Shown here: piece by piece, positions 17,085-26,782 of the stretch
Numbering within the stretch: the stretch's first letter is position 1
Layout of the letters: each line of letters starts with the position of its first letter
Origin: an uncultured Erythrobacter sp.
GTDB taxonomy: Bacteria; Pseudomonadota; Alphaproteobacteria; Sphingomonadales; Sphingomonadaceae
Assembly (NCBI GenBank): GCA_947499505.1
Contig: CANMOQ010000001.1
Location: forward strand, 912,037 to 976,036
Direction of reading: 5' to 3'
Length of the DNA: 64,000 nucleotides
Notes under the pieces: generated by a model
What the model saw: the letters and a program-made list of their open reading frames with translations, nothing else
Databases searched by the model: none
What the model was told of the DNA's origin: nothing
Made by a program: the position numbers and the translations under genes

Positions 17085-18410
17085 TCACTCAGTGACTTGC
17101 CCTTGCTCCCTACCCGCCGTGCCCATGGAATCGTCGACCAATCCGGTGCGCATCATCCACCAGAACAGCACGATCCCCGGCACCGCCAAAACCGTGGTAA
17201 GCAGGTAGAAATTCACATAGCCGGTGGCCTCAATCAGGCCGCCCGCTGTGGTCCCCGTGATCAGCCTACCAACGATGCTCGCCGCTGCGCTGATCATCGC
17301 ATAATGTGCCGCCGTAAACCGCAGGTCGCACAGCGCCGAGAAATAGGCGACCACCACCACGCCGCCATATCCGCTGGCAAAATTCTCAAATCCAATGGCC
17401 GAGGCAAGCCCTAGAGTTGAGTGCCCCGCCGCCGCCAAGGCTGCGAAGCTGATATTGGAAACCGCCATCAGAATGAGCGCGATCAGAACCGAGCGCTTGA
17501 GGCCCAAACGCGCATAGATAATCCCGCCCACAAATATCCCAATCAGATAGGCCCAAAAGCCCACGCCCACGTCATAAATTGCGATCTCATCATTGCTGAA
17601 ACCCAGATCATCAAACAGCAGCCGGAACGTTAGGTTCGCGAGTGTATCGCCGATTTTGTGGACAAGGATAAAGGCAAGGACGAGCCACGCGCCGTGCCGC
17701 CGAAAGAACTCTTTGAAAGGGCCGGCAATCGACTGCCACACGTCGCTGACGCCTTTGCGCGCGATCGTGACTTGCCGCCGTGCGGGCTCACCCATGATCA
17801 GCGCGGTAAGCATCGCGGGCAGCGCTAGCAAAGCGCAGGAGAGATAGGCGGCCTCCCACCCATATCGCACCGCGACCACCAGCGCGATGGCCCCTGCCCC
17901 GGCGGAGCCGACGCGCCAGCCATATTGGTTCATGCCCGACCCAGTGCCCAGCTGATACGGCTTCAGCGTCTCGATCCGGTAGGCGTCGATGACAATGTCA
18001 AATGTCGCCCCGGCAATGCCGACCAGGACGGCGGCGATGATTGTTGCAGGCAGATTGCCCGATGGGTCGACCAGCGCGAGATTGACCACCGCCGCGATCA
18101 CCATCACGCCGGATAGCAGCATCCACGACACCCGCTGTCCCAAACGGCCGAGCAACGGGATGCGCACGCCATCGACGATCCATGCCCAGAACACTTTGAA
18201 ATTGTAGACAAGGAAGGCGAGCGTGAACGCGGTGACGGTCGCTTTGTCGATCCCATCCTGCGCGAGCCGCGTCGTCAGCGTCGCGCCGATCATCGCATAG
18301 GGAAAGCCAGAGGACACGCCGACAAAGAAAGCGGCGAGCGATTCCTTTTCAAAATAGGGTCTCGCCGCGCTCCACCAATCGCGCTTCGCGCTAAGCTGAG
18401 GCTCGGCCAA
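17085..18410 (-). CDS. AmpG-like major facilitator permease (second of tandem pair)
   Basis: 441 residues, about twelve membrane helices. The N-terminal block SSGFPYAMIGATLTTRLAQDG and the loop with DGVRIPLLGRLGQR match the AmpG branch of MFS permeases, which import anhydro-muropeptides for cell-wall recycling. The start is a TTG at 18410, 6 bases after the stop of the upstream paralogue, with GGAG about 9 bases before it. The two paralogues are clearly one operon. Whether both carry muropeptides is not shown; one may have a different substrate. Confidence 0.8.
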   Translation of the reverse strand: MAEPQLSAKRDWWSAARPYFEKESLAAFFVGVSSGFPYAMIGATLTTRLAQDGIDKATVTAFTLAFLVYNFKVFWAWIVDGVRIPLLGRLGQRVSWMLLSGVMVIAAVVNLALVDPSGNLPATIIAAVLVGIAGATFDIVIDAYRIETLKPYQLGTGSGMNQYGWRVGSAGAGAIALVVAVRYGWEAAYLSCALLALPAMLTALIMGEPARRQVTIARKGVSDVWQSIAGPFKEFFRRHGAWLVLAFILVHKIGDTLANLTFRLLFDDLGFSNDEIAIYDVGVGFWAYLIGIFVGGIIYARLGLKRSVLIALILMAVSNISFAALAAAGHSTLGLASAIGFENFASGYGGVVVVAYFSALCDLRFTAAHYAMISAAASIVGRLITGTTAGGLIEATGYVNFYLLTTVLAVPGIVLFWWMMRTGLVDDSMGTAGREQGQVTE

Positions 18411-18416
18411 AGGCGC

Positions 18417-20150
18417 CTACTCCGCTGGCTGCGCCTCTGGCGTGACAACGCCTGATCCGGTCGGTCCGCTGCGTGATTGGCGGAACCATTCGGCCAGGCA
18501 CAAAGCGACCGCGATGAAGCCGATCAGCGTCGTCAGGATGAAGACATCGTAATAGCCTTGATCCTCGATCATCTCGCCCAAGGCTCCGCGACCCAAGGTG
18601 CCGACCAGCAATGTGAGCGAGGACAGCAGGGCATATTGCACCGCGCTGAAATTCTTGTTCACGATGGAGGATAGCCACGCGATATAGGCCGCGCCTGCGA
18701 TGCCGATGGCGAGGTTTTCAAAGAAGATCGTAAAAGTCAGCTTGGCGAGCGATGGGCTGCCGATGACGGGCACTTGGCTGATCGCCCAGGAGAAACCGAC
18801 CGCATCGCTGACCGCCTGCATATTCGCCCCGCCCAGCGCCAGATCTGCGTAAAGCAGGTTGGTGAGCGCAGCGAGCAAAGCGCCAATCGTTAGCGTCAGC
18901 ATCCGGCCCATCATGGTCAGCATAAAGCCGCCCAGTGCGAGGCCCAAGATGATCGCGCCAACGCCGAAGAATTTTGAGGCGAAGGCGACTTCGTCCTTGG
19001 TGTATTCCAGCTCTCCGAGGTAGAATGGATAGGCAAAGCTGCCCCAGATCGCGTCGCAAATCCGGTAGGTCAGAACGAGCGACAGGATGAGCACGAGCGA
19101 CCAGCCGATGCGTCCGACAAACTCAACCAATGGCAAAACCAGCGCGCGGTAGAGGTGGTCCATTACAAAGCCGCTACCCTGCGGCACGGGCGCATCTTCG
19201 GTAAGCAGGTAATTGCCCTGCTTCTTTTGGCTTGCCAGCCAGCCCGCGATCAACGCAGGTACAATGATGGTCGCGACAATGATCCACGGGCCATAATTGA
19301 CTGTAAATTCAGTCGGGTTTGGACGGTCCTCCGGCGCGTATGCCAAAGACATATACATGAAGGTCACGACCACACCGATGGCGCCTGCCCATAGGCCGCC
19401 CACCACCAACAGCGCCTTGGCGCGAATGCCGGGTTCCAACTCGCCTTGCTTGCGCAGGCCCACGAACAGCTCATCGACAACCGCGGGCTGACCCTCGGCC
19501 AGTTTCTTGCTGTCGCTGTCTGGGGCGAACAGGCCGATGAAGCCAATCCCCAGCAGGATAGCGCCCATCAGCAAATAGGTCTGAGGCCAGCCGATCCGAG
19601 CAGCAATAATCAGACCCAATGCCCCGCCAACCAGTGCGGCCAGCCGGTACCCCATTTGATAGACGGTGGAGAGGATATCGAGCGTCGCTTTCTCGTCAGC
19701 GACATCGATCCGCCAGGCGTTGATTGCAATATCCTGTGTCGCGCTGGCCAAGGCGCCAATACCTGCGAGCAGGCTAAACCAGCCGATGCTCTCATTGGTG
19801 GGATTGCTGAGCGCGAGCGACACTAGGATAACCCCCAGCAGCAATTGCGAGGGCACGATCCACTGCTTACGCTTGCCGAGGCGGCGCATGCCGGGAATGT
19901 TCACTTTGTCGATCAGAGGCGACCACAGGAATTGGAACGCATAGGCCAGACCGATCAGCGAGAAGACACCCATCGTCTCCAGATCGACCTCAGCATCGCT
20001 GAGCCATGCAAACAAAGTACCCAGGAACAAGGCAAAGGGCAGACCGCTGGCAAAGCCGAACAGCGCCATATAGCCGGTCTTTTTCTGCCCCATCGAGCGA
20101 AAGACCTCTGCCCAGCCCGGTTTACTCGCCTTGGCCGCTGCCTCTGACAT
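18417..20150 (-). CDS. AmpG-like major facilitator permease (first of tandem pair)
   Basis: 577 residues and thus longer than the E. coli AmpG (about 490). The AmpG-like start is clear ([20 protein letters not shown]), with [25 protein letters not shown] in the loop after helix 2 and [15 protein letters not shown] near helix 5. Extra length lies in the loops around residues 215-330. The ATG at 20150 has AAAGGACG upstream and is preferred to the longer frame, which would overlap the divergent oxygenase gene region. The likely substrate is anhydro-muropeptide, by family. It is divergent from the Rieske oxygenase gene by 86 bases. Confidence 0.82.
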   Translation of the reverse strand: MSEAAAKASKPGWAEVFRSMGQKKTGYMALFGFASGLPFALFLGTLFAWLSDAEVDLETMGVFSLIGLAYAFQFLWSPLIDKVNIPGMRRLGKRKQWIVPSQLLLGVILVSLALSNPTNESIGWFSLLAGIGALASATQDIAINAWRIDVADEKATLDILSTVYQMGYRLAALVGGALGLIIAARIGWPQTYLLMGAILLGIGFIGLFAPDSDSKKLAEGQPAVVDELFVGLRKQGELEPGIRAKALLVVGGLWAGAIGVVVTFMYMSLAYAPEDRPNPTEFTVNYGPWIIVATIIVPALIAGWLASQKKQGNYLLTEDAPVPQGSGFVMDHLYRALVLPLVEFVGRIGWSLVLILSLVLTYRICDAIWGSFAYPFYLGELEYTKDEVAFASKFFGVGAIILGLALGGFMLTMMGRMLTLTIGALLAALTNLLYADLALGGANMQAVSDAVGFSWAISQVPVIGSPSLAKLTFTIFFENLAIGIAGAAYIAWLSSIVNKNFSAVQYALLSSLTLLVGTLGRGALGEMIEDQGYYDVFILTTLIGFIAVALCLAEWFRQSRSGPTGSGVVTPEAQPAE

Positions 20151-20236
20151 ATTTGAACGTCCTTTCGATCCCAGCCTTTCGATACCGGCCGATTTCTGCA
20201 ACACTACTCGCGGACGAGAGGAATAGGAACGCTTCG

Positions 20237-21421
20237 ATGAACGCGCCAACAACGCCATCAACACCTTTGGTGGATGATCCGGCCCAAATTCTGCGGCCGA
20301 CGGCGGGGCAATTGGCCCTGGCTGAGCAAATCAAGGCGGGCGGTACACGGCCAAAAGATGGGATCAAGACGATCCCTGCGAGCCTATACACCGATCCAGC
20401 GCATTTCGCGGCAGAGAAGACGGCGCTGTTTGACCGGCTTCCGCAAGTGCTCGCGCCCTCTGCACTGCTACCAGAGCCGGGCATGTCGGTGCCGCATGAT
20501 GGCACGGGCCGCCCGCTGCTGATCACCCGCGATGCGAGCGGCACAGTGCATGTGTTCGTCAATGTATGCCGCCACCGGGGCACACGCCTGGTCGAGGGTG
20601 ATGAAGTGCAATGCGCCAGCCGTCTGGTGTGCCCCTATCACGCATGGACATACAGGCTGGATGGAGAGCTGCTTGCCCTACCGCGCGCAGAGACATTTCC
20701 CGGTCTTGATAAGAGCGCGCATGGCCTCGCTGAGCTTCCCTCGTTTGAGGCAGGCGGGCTCATTTGGTTTGCGCCTCAGGCGGACGCAGACTTCAGTCAT
20801 GCGAAGATATTGGGCGAGGACTTTGCGGCCTTTGGCATGGATCAAGCTTATCTGTTCCGCCGCAAGACCCATTCGGTCGCGGGCAATTGGAAGCTCATCA
20901 TGGACGCCTTCCTCGAAAGCTATCATGTCACCCGCCTGCATGCGAACACGATTGGCCCGTTCTTTAAGGATGGCGTGACCAGCGGCGACAACATCGGCCC
21001 GCATCAACGCTCCGCCGTGGGGCGGCTGGAGGAGATGGAGGGGCTAAACTTTGAGGATATGGCGCAGCTGCGTCAGGTCGTCACGTTTGCCTACCAACTG
21101 CTGCCTGCAACGATCATCGTCCCCAGCCCCGACTATGTGAACGTCATGGTGCTGATGCCCAGCGCTCACAATCACACTCTGGTTGAGGACTTCATGCTGA
21201 TCCCGGAGGAACCGCAGACCAACAAAGCGCACAGCCATTGGGAGCGCAGCTGGAATCTGCTGGATGGCGGCGTGTTCGCCAGCGAAGATTTCCGCGCGGC
21301 CGAGCTGGGTCAGCAAGGCCTCGAAAGCGGCGCGATCAATCACCTCACCCTCGGCACGCTGGAAGGCGGCATTGCGCGCTTTGATGAAGCCATAGCAACC
21401 GCCATAGCGGAGAGTGCATAA
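20237..21421 (+). CDS. Rieske non-heme iron oxygenase, alpha-subunit type
   Basis: 394 residues. The Rieske [2Fe-2S] ligands are Cys111, His113 (NVCRHRG), Cys132 and His135 (VCPYHAW). The catalytic iron site is near [20 protein letters not shown], with His230 and His235. This is the aromatic-ring-hydroxylating dioxygenase alpha-subunit fold (SRPBCC C-terminal domain). No beta subunit, ferredoxin or reductase gene is nearby, so it must use a remote electron-transfer partner. The substrate is unknown. A strong GAGGAATAGGAA precedes the ATG. A DUF6445 gene follows at 10 bases, which suggests joint function. Confidence 0.85.
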   Translation: MNAPTTPSTPLVDDPAQILRPTAGQLALAEQIKAGGTRPKDGIKTIPASLYTDPAHFAAEKTALFDRLPQVLAPSALLPEPGMSVPHDGTGRPLLITRDASGTVHVFVNVCRHRGTRLVEGDEVQCASRLVCPYHAWTYRLDGELLALPRAETFPGLDKSAHGLAELPSFEAGGLIWFAPQADADFSHAKILGEDFAAFGMDQAYLFRRKTHSVAGNWKLIMDAFLESYHVTRLHANTIGPFFKDGVTSGDNIGPHQRSAVGRLEEMEGLNFEDMAQLRQVVTFAYQLLPATIIVPSPDYVNVMVLMPSAHNHTLVEDFMLIPEEPQTNKAHSHWERSWNLLDGGVFASEDFRAAELGQQGLESGAINHLTLGTLEGGIARFDEAIATAIAESA

Positions 21422-21431
21422 AGCCCCCGCT

Positions 21432-22133
21432 ATGGACGCCCTCAATTCTCAGAAAAGCTACGACGTGCGCCGCTTTGGTAAAGAGGCCGAGCCGGTGGTG
21501 GTGATTGATGGATTCTCCGGTGAATTGGAACGCCTCATTACCGTCGGACGCCGCGCCAACTATGCGCCAGCTCAGGGCTATCCCGGTATCCGCAGCCCGC
21601 TTGATCCAAACTACCTTGGCTCCAAGGGACAGGTGCTCTCTGAAGCGCTAGCGCGCGAGTTTGGCCTTACCAAGCAAATCACCATCGAAAGCTGCGCCTT
21701 TTCGATTGTTACCACTCCCCCCAGCAAGCTTTCCCCGCCTCAGCGTATTCCGCATTATGACGGCACAGAGCCCAATCTGATTGCCGTGGTGCAATACACT
21801 CAAGGGACGGGCCAAGGCGGGACCAGCTTCTATCGCCACCGGCGCACTGGGTTTGAGACTGTGTCGGCGGAAAGGGCACAGGCTTATAGACAGGGTCTGG
21901 CCGAGGATGACGCTGAATTTGGCGCACCGCCCCCAAGCTATCATCACGGCGATAGCGACCGCTATGAAATGATTGGTGAGGTTGAGGCGAAACCTGACCG
22001 GCTGATCCTCTATCGCGGATGCCGCTTGCATTCCGGCCACATTCCTCACCCGCCTGAGGAACTTTCTCCAGGCTCCCCCCTCCCAAATGACAGCCGCCTA
22101 ACCGTCACAGCGTTCCTGATCGGAGAGCTTTAG
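21432..22133 (+). CDS. DUF6445 family protein (possible 2-oxoglutarate/Fe-type oxygenase fold)
   Basis: About 233 residues. The pattern IPHYDGTEPN, then GGTSFYRHRRTGFE, then RLILYRGCRLHSGHI gives a His-x-Asp...His arrangement like double-stranded beta-helix iron oxygenases. I recall the family as DUF6445, often found near tryptophan halogenase and SapC genes of marine bacteria. The biochemical role is not established. The ATG at 21432 is chosen, 10 bases after the oxygenase stop; a GTG at 21414 that overlaps the upstream gene is possible. It probably forms a two-gene operon with the Rieske oxygenase. Confidence 0.7.
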   Translation: MDALNSQKSYDVRRFGKEAEPVVVIDGFSGELERLITVGRRANYAPAQGYPGIRSPLDPNYLGSKGQVLSEALAREFGLTKQITIESCAFSIVTTPPSKLSPPQRIPHYDGTEPNLIAVVQYTQGTGQGGTSFYRHRRTGFETVSAERAQAYRQGLAEDDAEFGAPPPSYHHGDSDRYEMIGEVEAKPDRLILYRGCRLHSGHIPHPPEELSPGSPLPNDSRLTVTAFLIGEL

Positions 22134-22196
22134 ACACCCACCCCCATCGCGAGATTGTTGCGCGACGCCGTCGGAGAGCCTAGGCGCGGGCCAGTC

Positions 22197-23027
22197 ATGA
22201 CAAACTCTCCCAAAACGCCCCCCAAAACGCCAAGGTCCGCAGACCGCCCAGAGGGCGACCGCATCGCCAAGCTGCTCGCGCGCGCAGGCATTGCCAGCCG
22301 CCGCGAGATAGAGCGGATGATCGATGATCGCCGCATCACGCTGAATGGAAAGCCGGTGGAAACGCCCGCGACCTTCCTCACCAACCTGCGCGGCGTCGCC
22401 GTCGATGGTAAGGCCGTCGGCCCAATTGAGCCGTCTCAACTCTATGCCTTTCATAAGCCGACCGGGCTGCTGACGGCGGAGCGTGATTTTACAGGCCGCG
22501 CGACAATCTATGATGCGCTGGTCAATGCCCTGCCCAAGGGTACACCGCGATTGATGCCAATCGGCAGGCTCGATCTGAATACTGAAGGTTTGCTGCTGCT
22601 CACCAATGATGGCGGACTGAAGCGGCAAATGGAGCTGCCCGCAAGCGGCATCCCGCGCACCTACCGCGCCCGCGCATTCGGCGATGTCTCGCAGGAACAG
22701 CTCGAGGCCTTGGCCGAGGGTATTGAGATCGACGGCGTGCGTTACGGCTCCATCAATGCAAACAAGGAACACGGCGGCAAAGGCGGCGGGCGCAATCAGT
22801 GGATTGAGATGACGATCACAGAGGGCAAGAACCGCGAAGTTCGCCGAGTGCTGGAATATCTGGGTCTGGAGGTCAGCCGTCTGATCCGAACCGCCTATGG
22901 CCCGTTTGAGCTGGCGGATCTGGGACGCGGCCAGGCCGTGCGCATTCGCAAGGGCGATCTTGACCGGTTTGTCAGCACGCTAAAACAGGCCCGCAAGCAA
23001 AGTAAGCAGGACAATCAAGGCCAATGA
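22197..23027 (+). CDS. rluB: 23S rRNA pseudouridine synthase, RluB/RsuA family
   Basis: Isomerises a uridine in rRNA, probably U2605-equivalent of 23S rRNA if truly RluB. An N-terminal S4 RNA-binding domain (RIAKLLARAGIASRREIERM) is followed by the catalytic block GRLDLNTEGLLLLTNDG, in which the Asp is the nucleophile, and KNREVRRVLEYLGL. 276 residues is normal. The ATG at 22197 is used because it starts a short basic leader; a longer start at 22155 is unlikely. It overlaps rsmD in an ATGA. RsuA or RluE specificity cannot be excluded. Confidence 0.88.
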   Translation: MTNSPKTPPKTPRSADRPEGDRIAKLLARAGIASRREIERMIDDRRITLNGKPVETPATFLTNLRGVAVDGKAVGPIEPSQLYAFHKPTGLLTAERDFTGRATIYDALVNALPKGTPRLMPIGRLDLNTEGLLLLTNDGGLKRQMELPASGIPRTYRARAFGDVSQEQLEALAEGIEIDGVRYGSINANKEHGGKGGGRNQWIEMTITEGKNREVRRVLEYLGLEVSRLIRTAYGPFELADLGRGQAVRIRKGDLDRFVSTLKQARKQSKQDNQGQ

Positions 23028-23623
23028 GGATCATTGCAGGCGAATGGCGCGGACGCAAAGTTGCCGCCCCAAAAGGCGATGCGACCCGGCCAACGGCGGA
23101 TCGGACGCGTGAGACATTGTTCAGCATGCTGCACAGCCGTCTCGGCAGCTTTGAAGACCTGCGCGTCGCAGACCTGTTCGCAGGGTCCGGCGCATTGGGC
23201 CTAGAGGCGCTCTCGCGCGGGGCGGCGCATTGCCTGTTCGTGGAGCAAGACCGCGCGGCGCTCGACACGCTGCGTGCCAACATCGCATCGCTCAGCGCCA
23301 GAGACCGCGCCGACGTGCAAGGCGGCTCTGTCATGAGCCTTGGCCCAGCGCGTGCGCCCTATGATCTGATACTAATGGACCCGCCCTATTTCACGGGTGC
23401 GGGAATGGTCGCGCTTGATCGGTTTCAGCGCCTCAATTGGATTGGCCCCGCCACATGGATCGCATTGGAAGTGGCAGCCAAAGAAGACGTTTCGGTCAAG
23501 GGTTCGCTCAAAGGTTTAGAAATCGAAGCGGAACGGCGGGTCGGCAAAGGCAAACTTGTGCTGTTTCGCGCAAATTCTGCCCAGGCAGAGGACACTGCAC
23601 CGCCCGCCGCTCGCTTCGATTGA
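23024..23623 (+). CDS. rsmD: 16S rRNA (guanine966-N2)-methyltransferase
   Basis: SAM-dependent methyltransferase that modifies G966 of 16S rRNA. It begins MRIIAGEWRGRKV as in the family, has the SAM-binding VADLFAGSGALGLEALSRG (residues 48-66) and the catalytic DPPY at 119-122. 199 residues is usual. Its start overlaps the rluB stop, so the two rRNA-modifying enzymes are co-translated. It converges on a small secreted protein gene, with a hairpin between the stops. Confidence 0.94.
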   Translation: MRIIAGEWRGRKVAAPKGDATRPTADRTRETLFSMLHSRLGSFEDLRVADLFAGSGALGLEALSRGAAHCLFVEQDRAALDTLRANIASLSARDRADVQGGSVMSLGPARAPYDLILMDPPYFTGAGMVALDRFQRLNWIGPATWIALEVAAKEDVSVKGSLKGLEIEAERRVGKGKLVLFRANSAQAEDTAPPAARFD

Positions 23624-23625
23624 TA

Positions 23626-23649
23626 TGATCGGCCGTATTTAGCCGATCA
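23626..23649. terminator. Hairpin between convergent genes
   Basis: Perfect 8-base stem TGATCGGC / GCCGATCA with an 8-base loop, located 3 bases after the rsmD stop and 5 bases before the stop of the convergent gene. It lacks a T-tract on either side, so it is more likely an RNA 3'-end protecting or bidirectional pause structure than a classical terminator. Confidence 0.45.
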
Positions 23650-23653
23650 CACC

Positions 23654-24055
23654 TTACTCACCGCCTTCTGGTGGCGGCATGTCTGCCGGTTCACCTTCGG
23701 GGGCTGGTGCAGGCTCCGCTGCACCGGCTGCACGGGCTTCAATAACCTGCCATGTCGATTCGCGGTCCGGTCCGCTCATGGAGGTGATCAGCACGCGATC
23801 CTCGTCCGACAGGCGCCAGAACAGCTCCTGACGATCAGGCGAGAGAGTCCAGTAATACCCGCGTGTTTCCATCGGCCATGTATCATAGGCGGCCTGCTGA
23901 TCGGGCGGCCAGCTGTCATAAGCGGCCGTTTGATCGGGTGTCATATCGGTGGATGTGGCGGGCGCTGCTTCGTCCTGAGCCAGCGCGGTTGAACCAATTG
24001 GAATTGCTAGTGCCATAAGGCCGGCACTGGCTAGAAAAGTAAAAGACTTACGCAT
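23654..24055 (-). CDS. Small secreted protein of unknown function
   Basis: 133 residues. The signal peptide (RKSFTFLASAGLMALAIP) ends near STALAQ. The middle has a repeated motif (AAYDSWPPDQQ, AAYDTWPMETRGYYWTLSPDRQELFW), and the C terminus is Pro/Ala/Glu-rich (EPAPAPEGEPADMPPPEGGE). No family is recognised; the W/Y-P-rich repeats suggest a periplasmic or surface protein. The ATG at 24055 is chosen because GGAG lies 6 bases before it. It is divergent from uvrD. Confidence 0.75.
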   Translation of the reverse strand: MRKSFTFLASAGLMALAIPIGSTALAQDEAAPATSTDMTPDQTAAYDSWPPDQQAAYDTWPMETRGYYWTLSPDRQELFWRLSDEDRVLITSMSGPDRESTWQVIEARAAGAAEPAPAPEGEPADMPPPEGGE

Positions 24056-24357
24056 GGGGTTCTCCATAAAGATTGATCCCAAGCGTTACGAACGCGACCC
24101 GCTTGCCCGTACGAGTTCCCCTCTTGAGCAAGCCCCATCCTTATGCCGATGCTTTGCCGCCTTGCGAAGGCTTTGGCGAAGCACGCGGCGTATCCCGCGC
24201 ACGGCTAAGCGCCATGCGTGGCGAAAGCGCGGTGGGTTGAGAATGGCTCGCAAAAACTGCGGGGGAATGACGCATTTTCCCAAAGAAGAGACGTGCATGA
24301 ACGAATATGCGTGCTTGCGGGGGGCGATCACGTTCTCTACTTGTTCACAGCATTATT
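24056..24357. other. Divergent promoter region between the small secreted protein gene and uvrD
   Basis: 302 bases without a gene. I see an SOS box at its uvrD-proximal end (24332-24346). I see no RNA gene, no riboswitch and no convincing reading frame. Short GC-rich inverted stretches around 24180-24230 may fold but match no known class. Confidence 0.6.
24332..24346 (+). promoter_or_regulatory. SOS (LexA) box upstream of uvrD/pcrA
   Basis: GTTCTCTACTTGTTC fits the alphaproteobacterial LexA consensus GTTC-N7-GTTC exactly. It differs by one base from the box upstream of recA in this window. It ends 11 bases before the uvrD ATG, so the box probably overlaps the transcription start or the early leader, and LexA should block transcription directly. 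Confidence 0.85.
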
Positions 24358-26676
24358 ATGACAGACCCCCACGCCATACCCGCCAACGCTCCTCCGCCCG
24401 GTAGTGCGCCGATCCCGGCCTATGCCGCGCAATTGAACGCGCCGCAGCGTGAGGCTGTGCTGACAACAGAGGGCCCAGTGCTGATGCTGGCGGGGGCTGG
24501 CACGGGCAAGACAGCGGCGCTTACCGCACGTCTGGCGCATTTGGTTGCGACCCGGCGCGCCTACCCCAGCCAGATCCTGTGCGTGACCTTCACCAATAAG
24601 GCAGCGCGCGAGATGCGCGAACGGGTTGCGTGCCATCTGGGCGAAAGCGTTGAGGGGATGCCATGGCTCGGCACGTTCCACTCGATCTGCGCCAAGATGC
24701 TGCGCCGCCATGCGGAGCTGGTTAGCCTGCAGAGCAATTACACCATCATCGACACCGATGATCAGCTGCGCTTGCTGAAACAACTCATCCGCGACGAGGA
24801 TATTGACGAGAAACGCTGGCCCGCGCGTCAGCTCGCCGGATTGATCGACCGCTGGAAGAACCGCGGGCTGAACCCCGGCGATCTCGATGTCGGGGATAGC
24901 GAGGCCTTTGCCAATGGCCGCGGGAAAGCGATGTACCGCGCCTATCAGGACCGGCTGATCGCGCTCAACGCCTGCGATTTTGGTGATCTGCTGCTGCACA
25001 TTCTCAACATCTTCCGCAAGCATCACGATGTGCTGGCCGATTATCAGCGGCGCTGGAAATACATCCTGGTGGACGAGTATCAGGATACCAACGCGGTCCA
25101 ATACCTCTGGCTGCGTCTGCTGGCTCAGGAGCATAAAAACATCTGCGTCGTCGGCGATGATGACCAGTCGATCTATTCCTGGCGCGGGGCGGAGGTTGCC
25201 AATATCCTGCGCTTTGAGAAGGATTTTCCCGGCGCGCATGTGGTCCGGCTGGAGCAGAACTATCGCTCCACCCCGCATATCCTCGGCGCGGCCTCTGGCC
25301 TGATCCGCGCCAATAGCGAGCGGCACGAAAAGACCCTTTGGACCGAGGTGAACGCGGGCGACAAAGTAAAAGTCGTGGGCGTTTGGGATGCGCCAGAGGA
25401 AGCCCGCCGGGTCGGCGAAGAGATCGAGCGTCTGGAGGGCGAGGGCGCGCCGCTGGATCGGGTCGCCATTCTGGTGCGCGCGCAATATCAGACCCGCGAG
25501 TTTGAAGACCGCTTCATCCAGATCGGCATCAACTACCGGATCATCGGCGGTTTCCGCTTTTATGAGCGTGCCGAAATTCGCGATGCCCTCGCATACCTGC
25601 GCGTCATTGCTCAGCCGCAAGATGACCTCGCCTTTGAGCGGATCTATAACCAGCCAAAGCGCGGGCTTGGCGCAAAGACGCTGGAGAAAATGCACAGCCA
25701 CGCCCGCCGCACAGGCATGCCGCTGGCCGCTGCCTCGCTCGATCTGGCCAACAGTGACGAGCTGCCCGCGCGCGCGGCGAACACCATTGGCGCGCTTATG
25801 CGGCAATTCCTCAGCTGGCGCGAAAGCGCGGATGAACTGACCCCGGCCGATCTCCTGCGGCTGGTGCTCGATGAAACCGGCTATAACGACATGCTGCAAA
25901 ACGAGCGCAGTCCAGAGGCCGCTGGCAGGCTGGAAAACCTCTCAGAGCTCGCCCGCGCGATGGAGGAATACGAAACGCTCGGCGATTTCCTGGAGCATGT
26001 CAGCCTGGTGATGGACAATGATCGCAGCGACGATGAAGACACCATCACGATCATGACGATCCACGGGGCCAAGGGTCTGGAATTCGACAATGTGTTCTGC
26101 GTCGGCTGGGAAGAAGGCGTGTTCCCATCTCAGCGCTCGCTCGACGAAGGCGGCCTCGCCAGTCTGGAGGAGGAGCGCCGCCTCGCTTACGTCGCGATCA
26201 CCCGCGCCCGGCGCAAATGCCACATCTTCCACGCCGCCAACCGCCGGATTTACGGCCAATGGACCAGCTCCATCCCCTCGCGCTTTATCGAGGAATTGCC
26301 CGACGAACACATCGATCAGGAAACCACCATGACCGGCGGCGCGTCCTTGTGGCAGGCCAATTGGAGCGAGCAGGACGACCCCTTCGCCCATGTCGCGCAA
26401 ACGCGGCCCGGCAAAGCGGAAAATCGCGGTCCCGGATGGCAGCGTGCGCTCTCCTCTGGCTATGACACCACACCCAAGCGCATGCGCGAAAACACCCGCT
26501 CCGCCGCCAGCTTCGCCGCTAAACCCCGCAGCGACATCACCATCGGCGCAATGGTGCACCACGAGAAATTCGGGACCGGCTGCGTGACCGATCAGGAAGG
26601 CAATAAACTGGAGATCGAGTTCGAAGAACACGGCACAAAACGCGTACTCGACAGCTTTGTGAAATTGGCTGGGTGA
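24358..26676 (+). CDS. uvrD: ATP-dependent DNA helicase UvrD/PcrA
   Basis: Superfamily 1A 3'-5' helicase for nucleotide-excision and mismatch repair. 772 residues. Motif I AGAGTGKT, motif II DEYQDTN, motif III GDDDQSIYSWRGA, motif IV LEQNYRS, motif V TIMTIHGAKGLEF and motif VI VAITRARR are all present. The last 45 residues (IGAMVHHEKFGTGCVTDQEG) form the Tudor-like tail that in PcrA/UvrD binds RNA polymerase. The ATG at 24358 fits the usual start; the ribosome-binding site is weak. An SOS box directly upstream indicates damage induction through LexA. Confidence 0.95.
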   Translation: MTDPHAIPANAPPPGSAPIPAYAAQLNAPQREAVLTTEGPVLMLAGAGTGKTAALTARLAHLVATRRAYPSQILCVTFTNKAAREMRERVACHLGESVEGMPWLGTFHSICAKMLRRHAELVSLQSNYTIIDTDDQLRLLKQLIRDEDIDEKRWPARQLAGLIDRWKNRGLNPGDLDVGDSEAFANGRGKAMYRAYQDRLIALNACDFGDLLLHILNIFRKHHDVLADYQRRWKYILVDEYQDTNAVQYLWLRLLAQEHKNICVVGDDDQSIYSWRGAEVANILRFEKDFPGAHVVRLEQNYRSTPHILGAASGLIRANSERHEKTLWTEVNAGDKVKVVGVWDAPEEARRVGEEIERLEGEGAPLDRVAILVRAQYQTREFEDRFIQIGINYRIIGGFRFYERAEIRDALAYLRVIAQPQDDLAFERIYNQPKRGLGAKTLEKMHSHARRTGMPLAAASLDLANSDELPARAANTIGALMRQFLSWRESADELTPADLLRLVLDETGYNDMLQNERSPEAAGRLENLSELARAMEEYETLGDFLEHVSLVMDNDRSDDEDTITIMTIHGAKGLEFDNVFCVGWEEGVFPSQRSLDEGGLASLEEERRLAYVAITRARRKCHIFHAANRRIYGQWTSSIPSRFIEELPDEHIDQETTMTGGASLWQANWSEQDDPFAHVAQTRPGKAENRGPGWQRALSSGYDTTPKRMRENTRSAASFAAKPRSDITIGAMVHHEKFGTGCVTDQEGNKLEIEFEEHGTKRVLDSFVKLAG

Positions 26677-26782
26677 ACCGCCTCACCAAGTCCTGCTCAT
26701 GGCAACACATGATGCGCACAATCGCATTGGCACCGCGTCGTCAGTGAATTAATAAGCAGGCGAACAACGCAAGGAGCAGACC

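Noticed and set aside
24337..25899. 520-codon open frame on the minus strand inside uvrD
   Set aside because: It is antisense to a clear helicase gene, has no family motif, and is typical of high-GC shadow frames.
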